The notes under the pieces: model-generated
The model's database searches: none
Told to the model about the DNA's origin: nothing
The model's input: only the letters and a program-made list of their open reading frames with translations
Assembly (NCBI RefSeq): GCF_001613085.1
Contig: NZ_BDBR01000002.1
Span: 124,001 to 188,000, forward strand
Source of the DNA: Nocardia salmonicida NBRC 13393
Lineage (GTDB): Bacteria > Actinomycetota > Actinomycetes > Mycobacteriales > Mycobacteriaceae
Reading direction: 5' to 3'
Length of the DNA stretch: 64,000 bases
In this document: in pieces, positions 27,337-36,295 of the stretch
Layout: the number at the start of each line of letters is the position of its first letter
Position numbering within the stretch: the first letter of the stretch is position 1
Made by a program: the position numbers and the translations under genes

Positions 27337-28932
27337 ATGTCTACGATGACACGCCGTTCGCTACTGGGCGGTGCCGCCGCTGCGGGGTTGCTGCTCGCTT
27401 CGGCCCGTGGCGCCGCTGCGCAGAACCCGATCGCCGCCCGCACCGGGGGTGTCCCGCTGACCGAGGAGGAGCGTCGGGTGGTGGTGATCGGCTCCGGATT
27501 CGGCGGCGGTGTCACCGCGCTACGGCTGGCCCAAGCCGGGGTGCCGGTGCTGCTGCTCGAGCGCGGAAAGCGCTGGGTCACCGGGCCGAACGCGGAGACC
27601 TTCCCCCGGGCCACCCAGCCCGACAAACGGTTGCTCTGGCATCGTTCGAGCCCGACGCTGTTCGGTACGCCACTGCTGTTCGAGCCCTATACCGGCCTGG
27701 TCGAAGCGGTGCCGGGTGCCGGCATGACGGCACTGTGCGCCGCCGGACTCGGCGGCGGATCGCTGGTCTACCAGGGCATGTCGCTGCAGCCGACCCGCGA
27801 GGTATTCGAAACCCACTTTCCCGCCGGGCTGGACTGGAAGCGGATGGACGAGGTGTTCTACCCTCGCGTCGCGCGCATGCTCGGCTTGGCCACCGCGCCG
27901 GACGAACTGGTCAACAGTGGGCCCTATGCCGCCGCACGGGTTTTCGCCGAGCGAGTCCGCGGCGCCGGAATGCCGCTGTCGAAGATCCCGATGCCGATCG
28001 ACTGGGACTACGCGCTGGCTGAGCTGCGTGGGGAGATGAAACCGTCCTACACCAACGGTGACGGTGCGATGGGCGTGAACAACGGCGGCAAGCACACCGT
28101 CGATGTCACCTATGTCGCCGCCGCCGAGGCGACCGGAAAAGTGGACGTGCAGACCCTGCACGAGGTCACCGATATCGAACGTGCTTCCGATGGCCGCTGG
28201 GTGGTGCGCGTCGACCGGGTCGACACCAACGGCGTCGTCCAGGAGAACAAGGTCATCACGACAGGCACGCTCGTACTGTCCGCGGGCAGCCTCAACACCA
28301 CGCGCCTGCTCGTGCGGGCCGGGGCCACGGGTGCGATCCCGGACCTCCCCGACGCACTGGGCAAGGGCTGGGGCACCAATGCCGACCGCATCTACGTCTG
28401 GCGTGATCCGGGCGCGAATTTCGGCTCCCCGCAAGGTGGTCCGGTGGTCTACGGCAGCAAGAACTGGGACGATCCGCGGTCGGCGTTCACCGTCATCCAG
28501 GCTTCTCTCCCACCGCTGTCGCTGGACGCGGGCAGCACCATGTTGGTCGGCTACGGCGTGAGCGAGGGACGCGGTGAATTCGTCTACGACGCGGGTTCCG
28601 ACGCCGCGACACTGCGATGGCCGTCCGACGGCGATCGGGCGATCCAGGACGGCCATATCGACCCCGCCGTTCGCCGAATCGCGGGACCGGACGCGCAACT
28701 GATCGACACCAACGCGATCTTCCCGTCGACCTGGCATCCGCTCGGCGGCGCGAACATGGACAGTGTGTGCGATCTGGACGGCCGGGTGCTCGGCCAGCGG
28801 GGGCTCTACGTGCTCGACGGAGCTCTCATGCCCGGCAACACCGCCGCGTGCAACCCGTCCATGACCATCGCCGCGATCGCCGAACGCGCATTGGACGTCC
28901 TGGTGCGCACTGATGTCGGTGTGGTGATCTGA
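27337..28932 (+). CDS. Cholesterol oxidase-like GMC flavoenzyme, Tat-exported
   Basis: The ATG at 27337 starts a 531-residue protein with a Tat signal (TRRSLLGG, then a hydrophobic stretch ending ARGAAA). FAD-binding IGSGFGGG lies at about 51-58, followed by LGGGSLVYQGM. The Streptomyces-type cholesterol oxidase landmarks NNGGKHTVDVTYV, TWHPLGGA (catalytic His) and AACNPSMTI (active-site Asn) are all present. It should oxidise 3-beta-hydroxysterols to enones with release of H2O2 outside the membrane. Related 3-hydroxysteroid substrates are possible. It is probably co-transcribed with the LVIVD and DUF305 genes, 36 bases upstream. Confidence 0.88.
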   Translation: MSTMTRRSLLGGAAAAGLLLASARGAAAQNPIAARTGGVPLTEEERRVVVIGSGFGGGVTALRLAQAGVPVLLLERGKRWVTGPNAETFPRATQPDKRLLWHRSSPTLFGTPLLFEPYTGLVEAVPGAGMTALCAAGLGGGSLVYQGMSLQPTREVFETHFPAGLDWKRMDEVFYPRVARMLGLATAPDELVNSGPYAAARVFAERVRGAGMPLSKIPMPIDWDYALAELRGEMKPSYTNGDGAMGVNNGGKHTVDVTYVAAAEATGKVDVQTLHEVTDIERASDGRWVVRVDRVDTNGVVQENKVITTGTLVLSAGSLNTTRLLVRAGATGAIPDLPDALGKGWGTNADRIYVWRDPGANFGSPQGGPVVYGSKNWDDPRSAFTVIQASLPPLSLDAGSTMLVGYGVSEGRGEFVYDAGSDAATLRWPSDGDRAIQDGHIDPAVRRIAGPDAQLIDTNAIFPSTWHPLGGANMDSVCDLDGRVLGQRGLYVLDGALMPGNTAACNPSMTIAAIAERALDVLVRTDVGVVI

Positions 28933-29022
28933 GCGAGGCGCCGACGCGGATAAGCGCCGGCGGGCCGATCGTCGTCGACCTGTACGGGGACGAACGGCCC
29001 GCTCGGCGCGGATACCGCGGTG

Positions 29023-29640
29023 CTACGCCTGACGTTCCATCGGCGCAGTCGCGGCACGTGCCGCCAGGAAGTCGTCGACGATGCGGGCGCAATCCTGGTG
29101 AGTCGAGGGGCGCAAGCCGATGAGCTTCGCGAAAACGAGCGGACCGACCAATTGCGACAGAACGAAGTAGGTGTCGAATTCGCCCAGTTGCCGACGGGCA
29201 TCGGGGGTATCGAGCACCTGGTCGAACGGCACCCGGTACTGGTCGATGATGCGCTGGCTGAGCGAGGTGATGGCCGGATTGTCGGTGTTGCGGTCCGCCC
29301 CGGTCGCCAGCCACGCCAATGTCGACACCTGTAGTGGCGCATCACGAATCGCGTCGGCCTGCCGTTCCAGCAAAGTGATGAGCCGATCCCGCAGCGGGCC
29401 TTCCGGCGGAGTCTCCAGCGCCGGTGGAAGCAAACGTTCGATGGTGGCCGCCCGCAGTTGCATCGCATTGTCGAAATGCCGGTACAGGGTGGTTCTGGCG
29501 ACCTTCGACAACTTGGTGACGCCCTCGATGGTCACCGCCTCCACTCCACCGGCCTGCAACAGGTCGGCAGCGGCATCGAGCAGGCGGGCGCGCGAGCGAG
29601 CCTTGCGTGGGTCGACTTCGACGTCGTCGGATCCGCTCAT
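29023..29640 (-). CDS. TetR-family regulator of the MFS gene
   Basis: A 205-residue TetR protein with HTH at about 36-56 (VTIEGVTKLSKVARTTLYRHF) and the helical C-terminal domain characteristic of the TetR_C subgroup. It is divergent from a 14-TM MFS exporter, with two palindromes in the short gap. It is therefore the likely repressor of that pump and of itself. Confidence 0.9.
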   Translation of the reverse strand: MSGSDDVEVDPRKARSRARLLDAAADLLQAGGVEAVTIEGVTKLSKVARTTLYRHFDNAMQLRAATIERLLPPALETPPEGPLRDRLITLLERQADAIRDAPLQVSTLAWLATGADRNTDNPAITSLSQRIIDQYRVPFDQVLDTPDARRQLGEFDTYFVLSQLVGPLVFAKLIGLRPSTHQDCARIVDDFLAARAATAPMERQA

Positions 29641-29704
29641 GTAGCCCAGTATTCCTCCGTCCAGGCAGATAACCTCATCGGCCTGCCTCCGGCAGTGTGG
29701 TTGT

Positions 29705-29738
29705 GCTACAAGTTGTAGCGTAGCAATACTAATAGTAT
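29705..29738. promoter_or_regulatory. Two adjacent palindromes upstream of the MFS gene
   Basis: GCTACAA-G-TTGTAGC (29705-29719) is perfect around one base, and ATACTA-A-TAGTAT (29726-29738) is perfect around one base. They lie immediately upstream of the MFS start (ATG 29749 with a GGAGG site) and would overlap its promoter. One or both are likely operators of the divergent TetR protein. Confidence 0.6.
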
Positions 29739-29748
29739 CGGAGGCCCG

Positions 29749-31350
29749 ATGGATTCCACCGGAAGTGTGCGATTGTCCGCGGCCCAGCGCTGGCTACTGA
29801 CACTGTCCTGTCTGGCGGTCGTTCTCGTCACCTCCTCGATGGCGGCGCTGTACACGGCATTGCCGGAGATCGCGGCCGCCACGGGTGCCAGTCAGGCCGA
29901 ACTCACCTGGATCGTCGACGGATACACCCTCGCGCTGGCCTGCCTCGTCCTGCCTGCGGGTGCGATGGGCGACAGGTACGGGAGGCGGGTGGTCCTCATC
30001 GTAGGACTGTTCATCTTCTCGCTCGCCTCGGCGGCGCCGCTGATCCTCGACACCCCGATCTGGCTGATTGCCGCGCGAGCCCTCACGGGAGTCGGCGCCG
30101 CGCTGGTCATGCCGTCCACGCTGTCGATGTTGACCGCGGGATTCCCGGTGGAACGGCGAGGCAGCGCGATCGGACTGTGGGCCGGCGTCTCGGGAGTCGG
30201 CGCGATTCTCGGTATCCTCGGCTCGGGTATCCTGATCGAAAGTTGGTCCTGGGTCTCTATTTTCGTCGGGATGGCCGTTGCCGGCGCGGTGCTCACGGTG
30301 GCAGCCTTCACCGTGCCCGAATCGGTGGACACATCCAGGCCCGCGATGGACCCGCTCGGCGCGGTCACCAGCGCCCTGGCAATCGGCGCGATCGTGGTCG
30401 CGGCGATCGAAGTGCCCGCGCGTGGCTGGCTCGATCCGATGGTGATCGCCGCGACCGTGATCGGGCTGACCCTCGCCCTGGCTTTCGTCGTCATCGAGAA
30501 GCGGGTCGCTCATCCGTTGATCGACATCCGGCTCTTCGCCGACCGAGGCTTCGGTAGTGGCACTGCGATAGTGACAGTGCAGTTCCTGGTGACCTTCGGC
30601 CTGTTCATGCTGATCGTGCAGCATCTTCAGCTCATCATGGGCTACCGGCCGCTGGTCTCGGCACTGGCACTTGCCCCGATGGGTATTCCGATGGTGGTGA
30701 TCTCCGCGTTCGCACCCCGGCTGGCGGAGCGGATCGGATTGCGAATCCCCACTTTCGCGGGGTTGTTGGCAATCGGGGGCGGTCTGCTCATGATCGCGCA
30801 AGTCGACGCCCAGACCTCCTACCTGGCTCTACTCGGCCCGCTGTTGCTGATGAGCGCGGGGATCGGGTTGTGTACCGCGCCCGCCACAGCCGCGATCGTC
30901 GACGGCACCCCGGTGGAGAAGCACGGTGTCGCCGCGGCGGTCAACGACGCGGCCCGCGAAGTCGGCGCAGCGATCGGTATCGCGATAGCGGGCAGTGTGC
31001 TCGCGGCGGGTTACGGCCAGCGCATCGCCCCCGCACTGCCCAACCTCCCCGAGGCCGCGCGCGAACCCGTCGGCGACTCCCTCGCGGCGGCGCTCCAGGT
31101 AGCCGAGCGTGCGGGTCCACCGGCGCAGCCCCTTGTCGATTTCGCGAAGTCCGCGTTCATCCACGGCATGCACCAATCCGCCACAGTGCTGGGCTTTCTG
31201 ACCATCGGCGCGGCCGTTCTCATCGCCGTCTGGACACCGGGCCGACGCCGCGCCGCCGCGCCCGTCGCCACAGGCCCTGACGATTCGCACCGAGAGGTCA
31301 TCATCGAGTCCCGGGCGAACAGTGGGTCTTCGAGTTCCGACAGGAGTTGA
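29749..31350 (+). CDS. MFS drug/metabolite exporter, 14-TM DHA2 type
   Basis: The 533-residue protein has about 14 transmembrane helices, the motif A-like loop GAMGDRYGRRVVLI near residue 68-82, and motif C-like GVSGVGAILG around 145-155. Length and motifs fit the EmrB/QacA group of proton-driven exporters. A GGAGG ribosome site five bases before the ATG supports the start. The divergent TetR gene and promoter palindromes suggest induction by a substrate of the pump. Confidence 0.92.
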   Translation: MDSTGSVRLSAAQRWLLTLSCLAVVLVTSSMAALYTALPEIAAATGASQAELTWIVDGYTLALACLVLPAGAMGDRYGRRVVLIVGLFIFSLASAAPLILDTPIWLIAARALTGVGAALVMPSTLSMLTAGFPVERRGSAIGLWAGVSGVGAILGILGSGILIESWSWVSIFVGMAVAGAVLTVAAFTVPESVDTSRPAMDPLGAVTSALAIGAIVVAAIEVPARGWLDPMVIAATVIGLTLALAFVVIEKRVAHPLIDIRLFADRGFGSGTAIVTVQFLVTFGLFMLIVQHLQLIMGYRPLVSALALAPMGIPMVVISAFAPRLAERIGLRIPTFAGLLAIGGGLLMIAQVDAQTSYLALLGPLLLMSAGIGLCTAPATAAIVDGTPVEKHGVAAAVNDAAREVGAAIGIAIAGSVLAAGYGQRIAPALPNLPEAAREPVGDSLAAALQVAERAGPPAQPLVDFAKSAFIHGMHQSATVLGFLTIGAAVLIAVWTPGRRRAAAPVATGPDDSHREVIIESRANSGSSSSDRS

Positions 31351-31681
31351 GGCGCGTCCTGTCCGGTCCTCGGTGGAGAACCAGTGTTGTCGTTCGTCGA
31401 AGGCCGCCTGTCGACGTGGGGCACGCTTCTATCGAAAAACGGGTGTCGCCGGTGATTAATTCATAGCCTAAGGCTATATAAAAACAGATCTCGAGCGCGC
31501 CTATCGCAGATCTCGGGTACTTCGATGTATGACTGGAGAACTGGGATATTTGGGATAAAACGCCTGATTATCCCGTATTTTCTGCCGAAGGCATCCTCCG
31601 CCGAACCTTGTGTGTACGGTCTATCCCGTTCAGGTATTCGAGTGCTGTACATCACTGAGGGGTGCAATCTTGGGGAGGCGA
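31351..31681. promoter_or_regulatory. AT-rich control region before the lipase/alkB genes
   Basis: This 331-base gap has no gene but contains three ordered signals. They are a palindrome ATAGCCT-A-AGGCTAT (31463-31477); a direct repeat CAGATCTCG-A/G-G at 31485-31495 and 31507-31517, 22 bases apart; and an inverted repeat GGGATAA/TTATCCC with a nine-base spacer (31552-31574). The local AT content is clearly above that of the flanks. It probably holds the promoter of the lipase gene, with more than one regulator. Confidence 0.5.
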
Positions 31682-32989
31682 ATGTGCAAGTGGTCCGCAG
31701 TTCTGACAGGAGCGGTCGTCGCGGTCGGCGCGGGGCTGGTATCGGCGCCGGTGGCATCGTCGTTGCCGACCGCTGAGGTGGCCGTCGGCGACTTCTACAG
31801 CACGCCGATGCCACTGCCCGATGTGGCGGCGGGGGCGATCATCCGGACGGAGCCCGCGCATCTGGCCCTGTCTGTTCCGGGTCAGCCGGAGATGATTCCC
31901 GCATCGGCGACGCGAATCATGTATCGCAGCAACGACACCCATGACGAGCCGACCGCTGTGGTCGGGACGTATCTGGAACCCGCAGCGCCATGGACCGGGC
32001 CGGGTGAGCGACCCTTGGTCGCTTTCGCGGGTGGTTCGAAGGGGCAGGGCGATCAGTGTGCTCCGTCGAAATTGCTCGCGAAGCTCGTCGATGTCCAGCC
32101 GCCGATGGATGTGATGGTCGAGTTCGATGTGCTGGCGTTGTACGCGCTGCTGGCTCGCGGGATGGCGGTCGTGATGACCGACTACCAAGGTCTCGGCACG
32201 CCAGCCGTGCACGATTTCCTCAACCGGAAGTCGCAAGGGTATGCCGTGCTCGACGCCGCGCGGGCGGCATTGGCGCTGCCCGGCAACGGCATCGGTGCCG
32301 GTGCTCCGGTCATGCTGTACGGGTATTCCCAGGGCGGTTCGGCCACGGGCGCTGCCGCCGAATTGCAGCCGTCGTACGCTCCCGAATTGAACGTGCGCGG
32401 CGCGTATGCGGGTGCCCCGGTGGTCGATCTCATGGCCTTCATCGCGCACAGCGACGGCAAGTCCAATTTGGCGCCCGCCTACGCCTGGCTGTTGAACGGT
32501 ATCGCCGCCGATTATCCCGATGCCCGTCCGGAACTGGACGCCGAACTCAACGACACCGGCAAGGCGATCCTGGCGGAGGAGCAGGGCAAATGCGCTGTGC
32601 TCAGCGGAATCGCGCAGCGCTTCCCGAGCACCGCGCAGTGGACAACCAGTGGTGAACCGCTGCGCGCGGTCATCGAGCGTTTGCCCGCGGTGTCGCGAGC
32701 GGTCGCCGAGCAGCAGCTCGGGAATCAGGCTCCGGCGGTGCCGGTGCTCGTAGCGTCGAGCCGCAACGATGACGTACCGCCGTACGGCACAGTCCGTTCG
32801 ACGGTGGAGCAGTGGTGCGCAGCTGGTGCGACCGTCGAACTCGACGCCGACCTCCAAATGCCCGCGATCGCAGGCACCGCACCCGACCACGTGGTGTCGT
32901 TCTTCCCGGCGCTGGAAGGGTCGCAGCGATGGATGATCGATCGGCTCGCGGGTCATCCCGCACCGACCAACTGCCCGAGGCTGCCTTGA
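31682..32989 (+). CDS. Secreted lipase, LIP family
   Basis: The ATG at 31682 has GGGGAGG upstream and begins a signal peptide (about residues 1-28, ending VASS), giving 435 residues. The alpha/beta-hydrolase core has the nucleophile elbow GYSQGG, an Asp in SRNDDVPP and a His in PDHVVSF, the expected triad order. The family (secretory lipase, PF03583 type) includes mycobacterial and fungal triacylglycerol lipases. Next to alkB, it suggests release and oxidation of long alkyl chains. Confidence 0.9.
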   Translation: MCKWSAVLTGAVVAVGAGLVSAPVASSLPTAEVAVGDFYSTPMPLPDVAAGAIIRTEPAHLALSVPGQPEMIPASATRIMYRSNDTHDEPTAVVGTYLEPAAPWTGPGERPLVAFAGGSKGQGDQCAPSKLLAKLVDVQPPMDVMVEFDVLALYALLARGMAVVMTDYQGLGTPAVHDFLNRKSQGYAVLDAARAALALPGNGIGAGAPVMLYGYSQGGSATGAAAELQPSYAPELNVRGAYAGAPVVDLMAFIAHSDGKSNLAPAYAWLLNGIAADYPDARPELDAELNDTGKAILAEEQGKCAVLSGIAQRFPSTAQWTTSGEPLRAVIERLPAVSRAVAEQQLGNQAPAVPVLVASSRNDDVPPYGTVRSTVEQWCAAGATVELDADLQMPAIAGTAPDHVVSFFPALEGSQRWMIDRLAGHPAPTNCPRLP

Positions 32990-33002
32990 CTCCAACATTT
33001 CG

Positions 33003-34184
33003 ATGAGGATGTCGATGCGGGTGCCGGGACCGCGGCACCTGCTCGGGCGGTACTTGATGCCGGCGGCAGATCCGAAACGATTCCTCTGGGCATTCGGATT
33101 GCTGGCGCCGGTGTGCGCGCTGCTGCCCTCACAGTTGGTGATGCGTACCGGTCTGTCGATCTTCTGGTGGATCGAACCGATTATCGTGCTGTTCGTGATT
33201 CCGGTGCTGGATCGACTTGTCGGTGAAGACGGCCACAATCCCAGCGACGAGGACTACGAAGAACTCGGTGCCAACCGCTTCTACCGGTGGTGTACCTACC
33301 TGTTCCTGCCGATTCAGGTCGCTGCTCTGGCGATCGCTTGCCACCTGTGGGCCGGTCCGGAACTTCGATTCGTCGATAAGCTGGGACTGGCGGTGACCGT
33401 CGGCTTCTTGGCGGGAATCGGTATCAACGCCGCACACGAACTCGGTCACCGGGTCGAGCGGCTCGAGCGGTGGCTGGGGAAGGCCGCGCTGGCGCAATCC
33501 GGGTACGGGCATTTCTACGTCGAGCACAATCGGGGCCATCATGCTCGGGTTGCCACGCCGCAGGACCCGGCCAGCGCGCGGTTCGGTGAGTCGTTGTGGG
33601 AATTCCTGCCCCGTAGCGTGATCGGGGGCTTTCGGTCAGCGCTCGAACTGGAGCGGGAGCGGCTGCGCCGCCAGCAACGCTCGTGGTGGGGCCCGCGCAA
33701 CAATATTCTGCAGGCGTGGGCGATGACGCTGGTGCTGTTCGGCGGGCTCGTCGCGACGTTCGGGCCGAGTGTGGTGCCGTATCTCGCCATTCAGGCGGTG
33801 ATGGGCGTGTGGCTGCTCGAGACGGTGAACTACGTCGAGCACTACGGCCTGCTCCGACGTCGATTGCCGAACGGTCGCTGGGCGCGCTGCTCGCCGGCCG
33901 ACAGCTGGAACTCCGACCGCCTTGTCACCAACATCTTCCTGTTTCACCTACAGCGGCACAGCGATCATCACGCCAATCCCGGCCGCCGATATCAAACCCT
34001 GCGCACCGCGCCCGAGGCCCCGCAGCTGCCCGCGGGCTATGCCACCATGATCGTTATGGCGTCGGTGCCCGCACTGTGGCGGCGCACTATGGATCACCGG
34101 GTCCTGGCGCATTACGACGGCGACCTCACCCGAGCCAATACGATGCCCGGCCGCACTCAGCGTGTGAGGCGCGGGTCGAAGTGA
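33003..34184 (+). CDS. alkB: Alkane 1-monooxygenase (AlkB-type)
   Basis: The 393-residue integral membrane protein carries all four histidine motifs: HELGH (145-149), EHNRGHH (174-180), NYVEHYG (276-282) and LQRHSDHH (316-323), within about six transmembrane helices. It inserts oxygen at the terminal carbon of n-alkanes or related chains. Rubredoxin, rubredoxin reductase and a TetR (AlkU) gene, which usually follow alkB in Rhodococcus and Nocardia, are absent here. Electrons must come from partners elsewhere, or this is an additional paralogue. Two more in-frame ATGs lie within the first six codons, so the start is uncertain by a few residues. Confidence 0.93.
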   Translation: MRMSMRVPGPRHLLGRYLMPAADPKRFLWAFGLLAPVCALLPSQLVMRTGLSIFWWIEPIIVLFVIPVLDRLVGEDGHNPSDEDYEELGANRFYRWCTYLFLPIQVAALAIACHLWAGPELRFVDKLGLAVTVGFLAGIGINAAHELGHRVERLERWLGKAALAQSGYGHFYVEHNRGHHARVATPQDPASARFGESLWEFLPRSVIGGFRSALELERERLRRQQRSWWGPRNNILQAWAMTLVLFGGLVATFGPSVVPYLAIQAVMGVWLLETVNYVEHYGLLRRRLPNGRWARCSPADSWNSDRLVTNIFLFHLQRHSDHHANPGRRYQTLRTAPEAPQLPAGYATMIVMASVPALWRRTMDHRVLAHYDGDLTRANTMPGRTQRVRRGSK

Positions 34185-34221
34185 TCGCGAGGAAGGCTGT
34201 CGCCGCGCGGTGCGGGATTCA

Positions 34222-34989
34222 CTACAGACTGGTGGGCTCGCCGAACACCGCTCCGCTGTCGTCGACTTCGGGTGTTCTGGTTTGCACGTAGGTGTATTGG
34301 CGGATGGTGGCCGGGCCTACGCAGTTGTCGACTTTGATGTGGAAGTCGCGGGCCACGATCTGCACGGTCTTGCCCGGGATGAGCGGCTTGCCGTCACCGA
34401 TATCGAAGTTGGTGATGTCGCCGGGTTGTAGCTGCAATTCCAGGAACAGACCCGGGTCCACCGCGATGGAGGGGGTGATGCCGTTGAACTCCTGCACCTG
34501 TCCCGATTCGAACTCCTGTGATTGCCCGGACTCCTGCGTCTCGATCTCCACCGACTCGCCGGAACTCGACCGCTCGACAGACCGCGACTGCGCCTGCTCT
34601 GTCGCCTGCCGCTGCGCCTGCTCCGTCGCGTAGTTCTGCTGCGGTCCCTCGAGCCCGAATTCCGTGGTGGGATCGACGCCAGGGACCGCAGTATCGAGCC
34701 TGGCCGCACAGCCGACCGAGTATCCGGTCTTGAGCACGCCCTCTGCCTGCCCGTCGAGCCGTCCGTAGGCGACAGTGGAGACCAACGCTTCACGGCTGAT
34801 GGGGGAGCTGTTCAACGGCGCGATTCGATAGATGACCTCGTCATGTGTGCCGACGGTGAAACTGCCTATAGCCGACTCGAAAGTCTTCTCGTGCGGTGGC
34901 AGATTGACGCTATCGGCATGTGCGGTCGGCTGCGACAGTATGGCCAGCGCTGAGGCGGCACAGCTCACTCTCCGGATGATTCGCAACAT
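34222..34989 (-). CDS. MspA-family porin-like protein
   Basis: From the ATG at 34989 the protein is 255 residues with a signal peptide (about 1-26, ending AHA). The MspA family core is visible as GYSVGCAARLD near 89-99 and, at the C-terminus, ITPSIAV, PGDITNFDIG, FHIKVDNCVGPATIRQYTYV. Unlike classical members it carries a Gln/Glu/Ser-rich insertion at about 116-169 with an internal TEQAQ repeat, which replaces the mid-barrel part. It would sit in the mycomembrane and admit small hydrophilic solutes. A GTG at 35010 is an alternative start. Confidence 0.82.
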   Translation of the reverse strand: MLRIIRRVSCAASALAILSQPTAHADSVNLPPHEKTFESAIGSFTVGTHDEVIYRIAPLNSSPISREALVSTVAYGRLDGQAEGVLKTGYSVGCAARLDTAVPGVDPTTEFGLEGPQQNYATEQAQRQATEQAQSRSVERSSSGESVEIETQESGQSQEFESGQVQEFNGITPSIAVDPGLFLELQLQPGDITNFDIGDGKPLIPGKTVQIVARDFHIKVDNCVGPATIRQYTYVQTRTPEVDDSGAVFGEPTSL

Positions 34990-35130
34990 GACCCCGGACA
35001 CTAGCGACACCGACGGCCATTTCCCCTTCGTCGCGCGGGCGCGTGTCCCGACCGATGCAGCTTCTTGTTCCCTCGTTCATCCGGCACCCACACCGGTTCG
35101 GTCGATCGACGTCGCTGTCGCTGTCAGAAT

Positions 35131-35144
35131 CCGCCCGCGGGCGG
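35131..35144. terminator. Possible hairpin terminator
   Basis: CCGCCCGCGGGCGG is a perfect 14-base palindrome that could fold as a five-pair stem with a CGCG loop, 24 bases beyond the end of the leftward gene at 35168. There is no U tract, as is usual in GC-rich actinobacteria. It could equally be a chance GC palindrome. Confidence 0.3.
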
Positions 35145-35167
35145 TCGTCCGGGCAGCAGGGTCCGGA

Positions 35168-35608
35168 CTAGCTGTCCGGTCCGGCCTCGTGCCCAGGACG
35201 ACCATGGGAGCGGCGGGCTTCTTTCATCTCGGCCTCGTACAGGTGGGTGCGGCCGTCGACGAGTTCGTCGCGGATCTCACGCTCGATCTGCCGGAACCGC
35301 GCGTAGTAGCCCTCGTCGTATTCCTCCACGATCTGGAAAGTCCACCGGCCGGGCAGCACGTTGCGGCCGACGAGCTCGGCGGCCAGCTTCTCGGCGAGCT
35401 GATGGTGGCCGGCCTCGCGCAGCATGTCCACGGCCTCACCGAGAGCGAGATCGGCACCGCCGGTGAGTTGGTGGAAGCTGTAGAGGTGTCCGCGAGCCCG
35501 TTCGGTCGTCTCCAACGCCTCCGACAGTTTGCCGACCGCTGCCACTGTCGGGGAGTCGACGCCGACGGGTCGCCGATGCCTCAGTGCAGGCTGATCGTTG
35601 TCAGTCAT
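35168..35608 (-). CDS. Conserved hypothetical protein
   Basis: A 146-residue, charged, probably all-helical soluble protein. It begins inside the end of the enoyl-CoA hydratase gene (ATGA overlap). Features are the segment ALETTERARGHLYSFHQLTG, then GRNVLPGRWTFQIVEEYDEGYY and EAEMKEARR. I recall similar proteins in other mycolic-acid actinobacteria but no assigned function. No signal peptide, membrane segment or metal motif is seen. Confidence 0.8.
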   Translation of the reverse strand: MTDNDQPALRHRRPVGVDSPTVAAVGKLSEALETTERARGHLYSFHQLTGGADLALGEAVDMLREAGHHQLAEKLAAELVGRNVLPGRWTFQIVEEYDEGYYARFRQIEREIRDELVDGRTHLYEAEMKEARRSHGRPGHEAGPDS

Positions 35609-36285
35609 ACCCCGAGGCTATCGCCGATCCTCTGATGTGGGCGCAGGGTCGCGGTGACGGCGCTGTACATGGTGGTTTTGATGGCGGCCAGCGTTGCCGG
35701 ATTCTTGCCGAGGACGGGGGTGATCCGGTCGACGGCGGTGGTGAGGACCTCGGTTTCGGGGGCGGTGGCGTCGACGAGACCGACGGCCAACGCCTCCGGT
35801 CCGCTGAAACGGTGCCCGGTGGTCATGGCGGTCACCGCGGCTTGGGAGCTGAGCTTGGCCTGGATGAGGTCGGCCATGCCGGGGGTGAAGGGAATGTTGA
35901 TGTCGACCTCGGGGAAGCAGTAGTAGCCGCGGTCTTCCCGCATCACGCGATAGTCGTGGGCCAGGGCCAGCATCGCGCCCGCACCGAAGGTATGGCCGTT
36001 GACCGCGGCGATGGTGGGCAGCGGAAAGGTCAGGATGCGGGCGAACAGTTCCTGGACGCGCCCGACGTACCAGTCGGCGCGATGGCCGTTGGCCATGAGC
36101 CAGTCCAGATCCAGGCCGTTGGAGTAGAACTTCCCGCTGCCGGTGGTGACCAAGCCCTGAGCGTCGCGCTCGACGCAGTCGAGGTGGGCGTTGACGGCGT
36201 CGAGCCAGTCCGGGGAGAAGCGGTTCTCGTCGACTCCGAGGGTCAGCACGGCGATCGTGTCCTGGTAGTGCAGGTTGGCGGTCAT
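35605..36285 (-). CDS. Enoyl-CoA hydratase/isomerase family protein
   Basis: The ATG at 36285 follows a GGAAAC-type leader and yields 226 residues, slightly short for the family. The crotonase fold is shown by GSGKFYSNGLDLDWL (oxyanion hole), AAVNGHTFGAGAMLALAHDYRV and PEVDINIPFTPGM. The pattern SNGLDLDWL and the single Glu in PEVD are closer to delta3-delta2-enoyl-CoA isomerases than to hydratases. It lies directly downstream of a TetR gene and upstream of the conserved hypothetical gene, so all three probably form one unit. Confidence 0.88.
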   Translation of the reverse strand: MTANLHYQDTIAVLTLGVDENRFSPDWLDAVNAHLDCVERDAQGLVTTGSGKFYSNGLDLDWLMANGHRADWYVGRVQELFARILTFPLPTIAAVNGHTFGAGAMLALAHDYRVMREDRGYYCFPEVDINIPFTPGMADLIQAKLSSQAAVTAMTTGHRFSGPEALAVGLVDATAPETEVLTTAVDRITPVLGKNPATLAAIKTTMYSAVTATLRPHQRIGDSLGV

Positions 36286-36295
36286 GATGTTTCCT

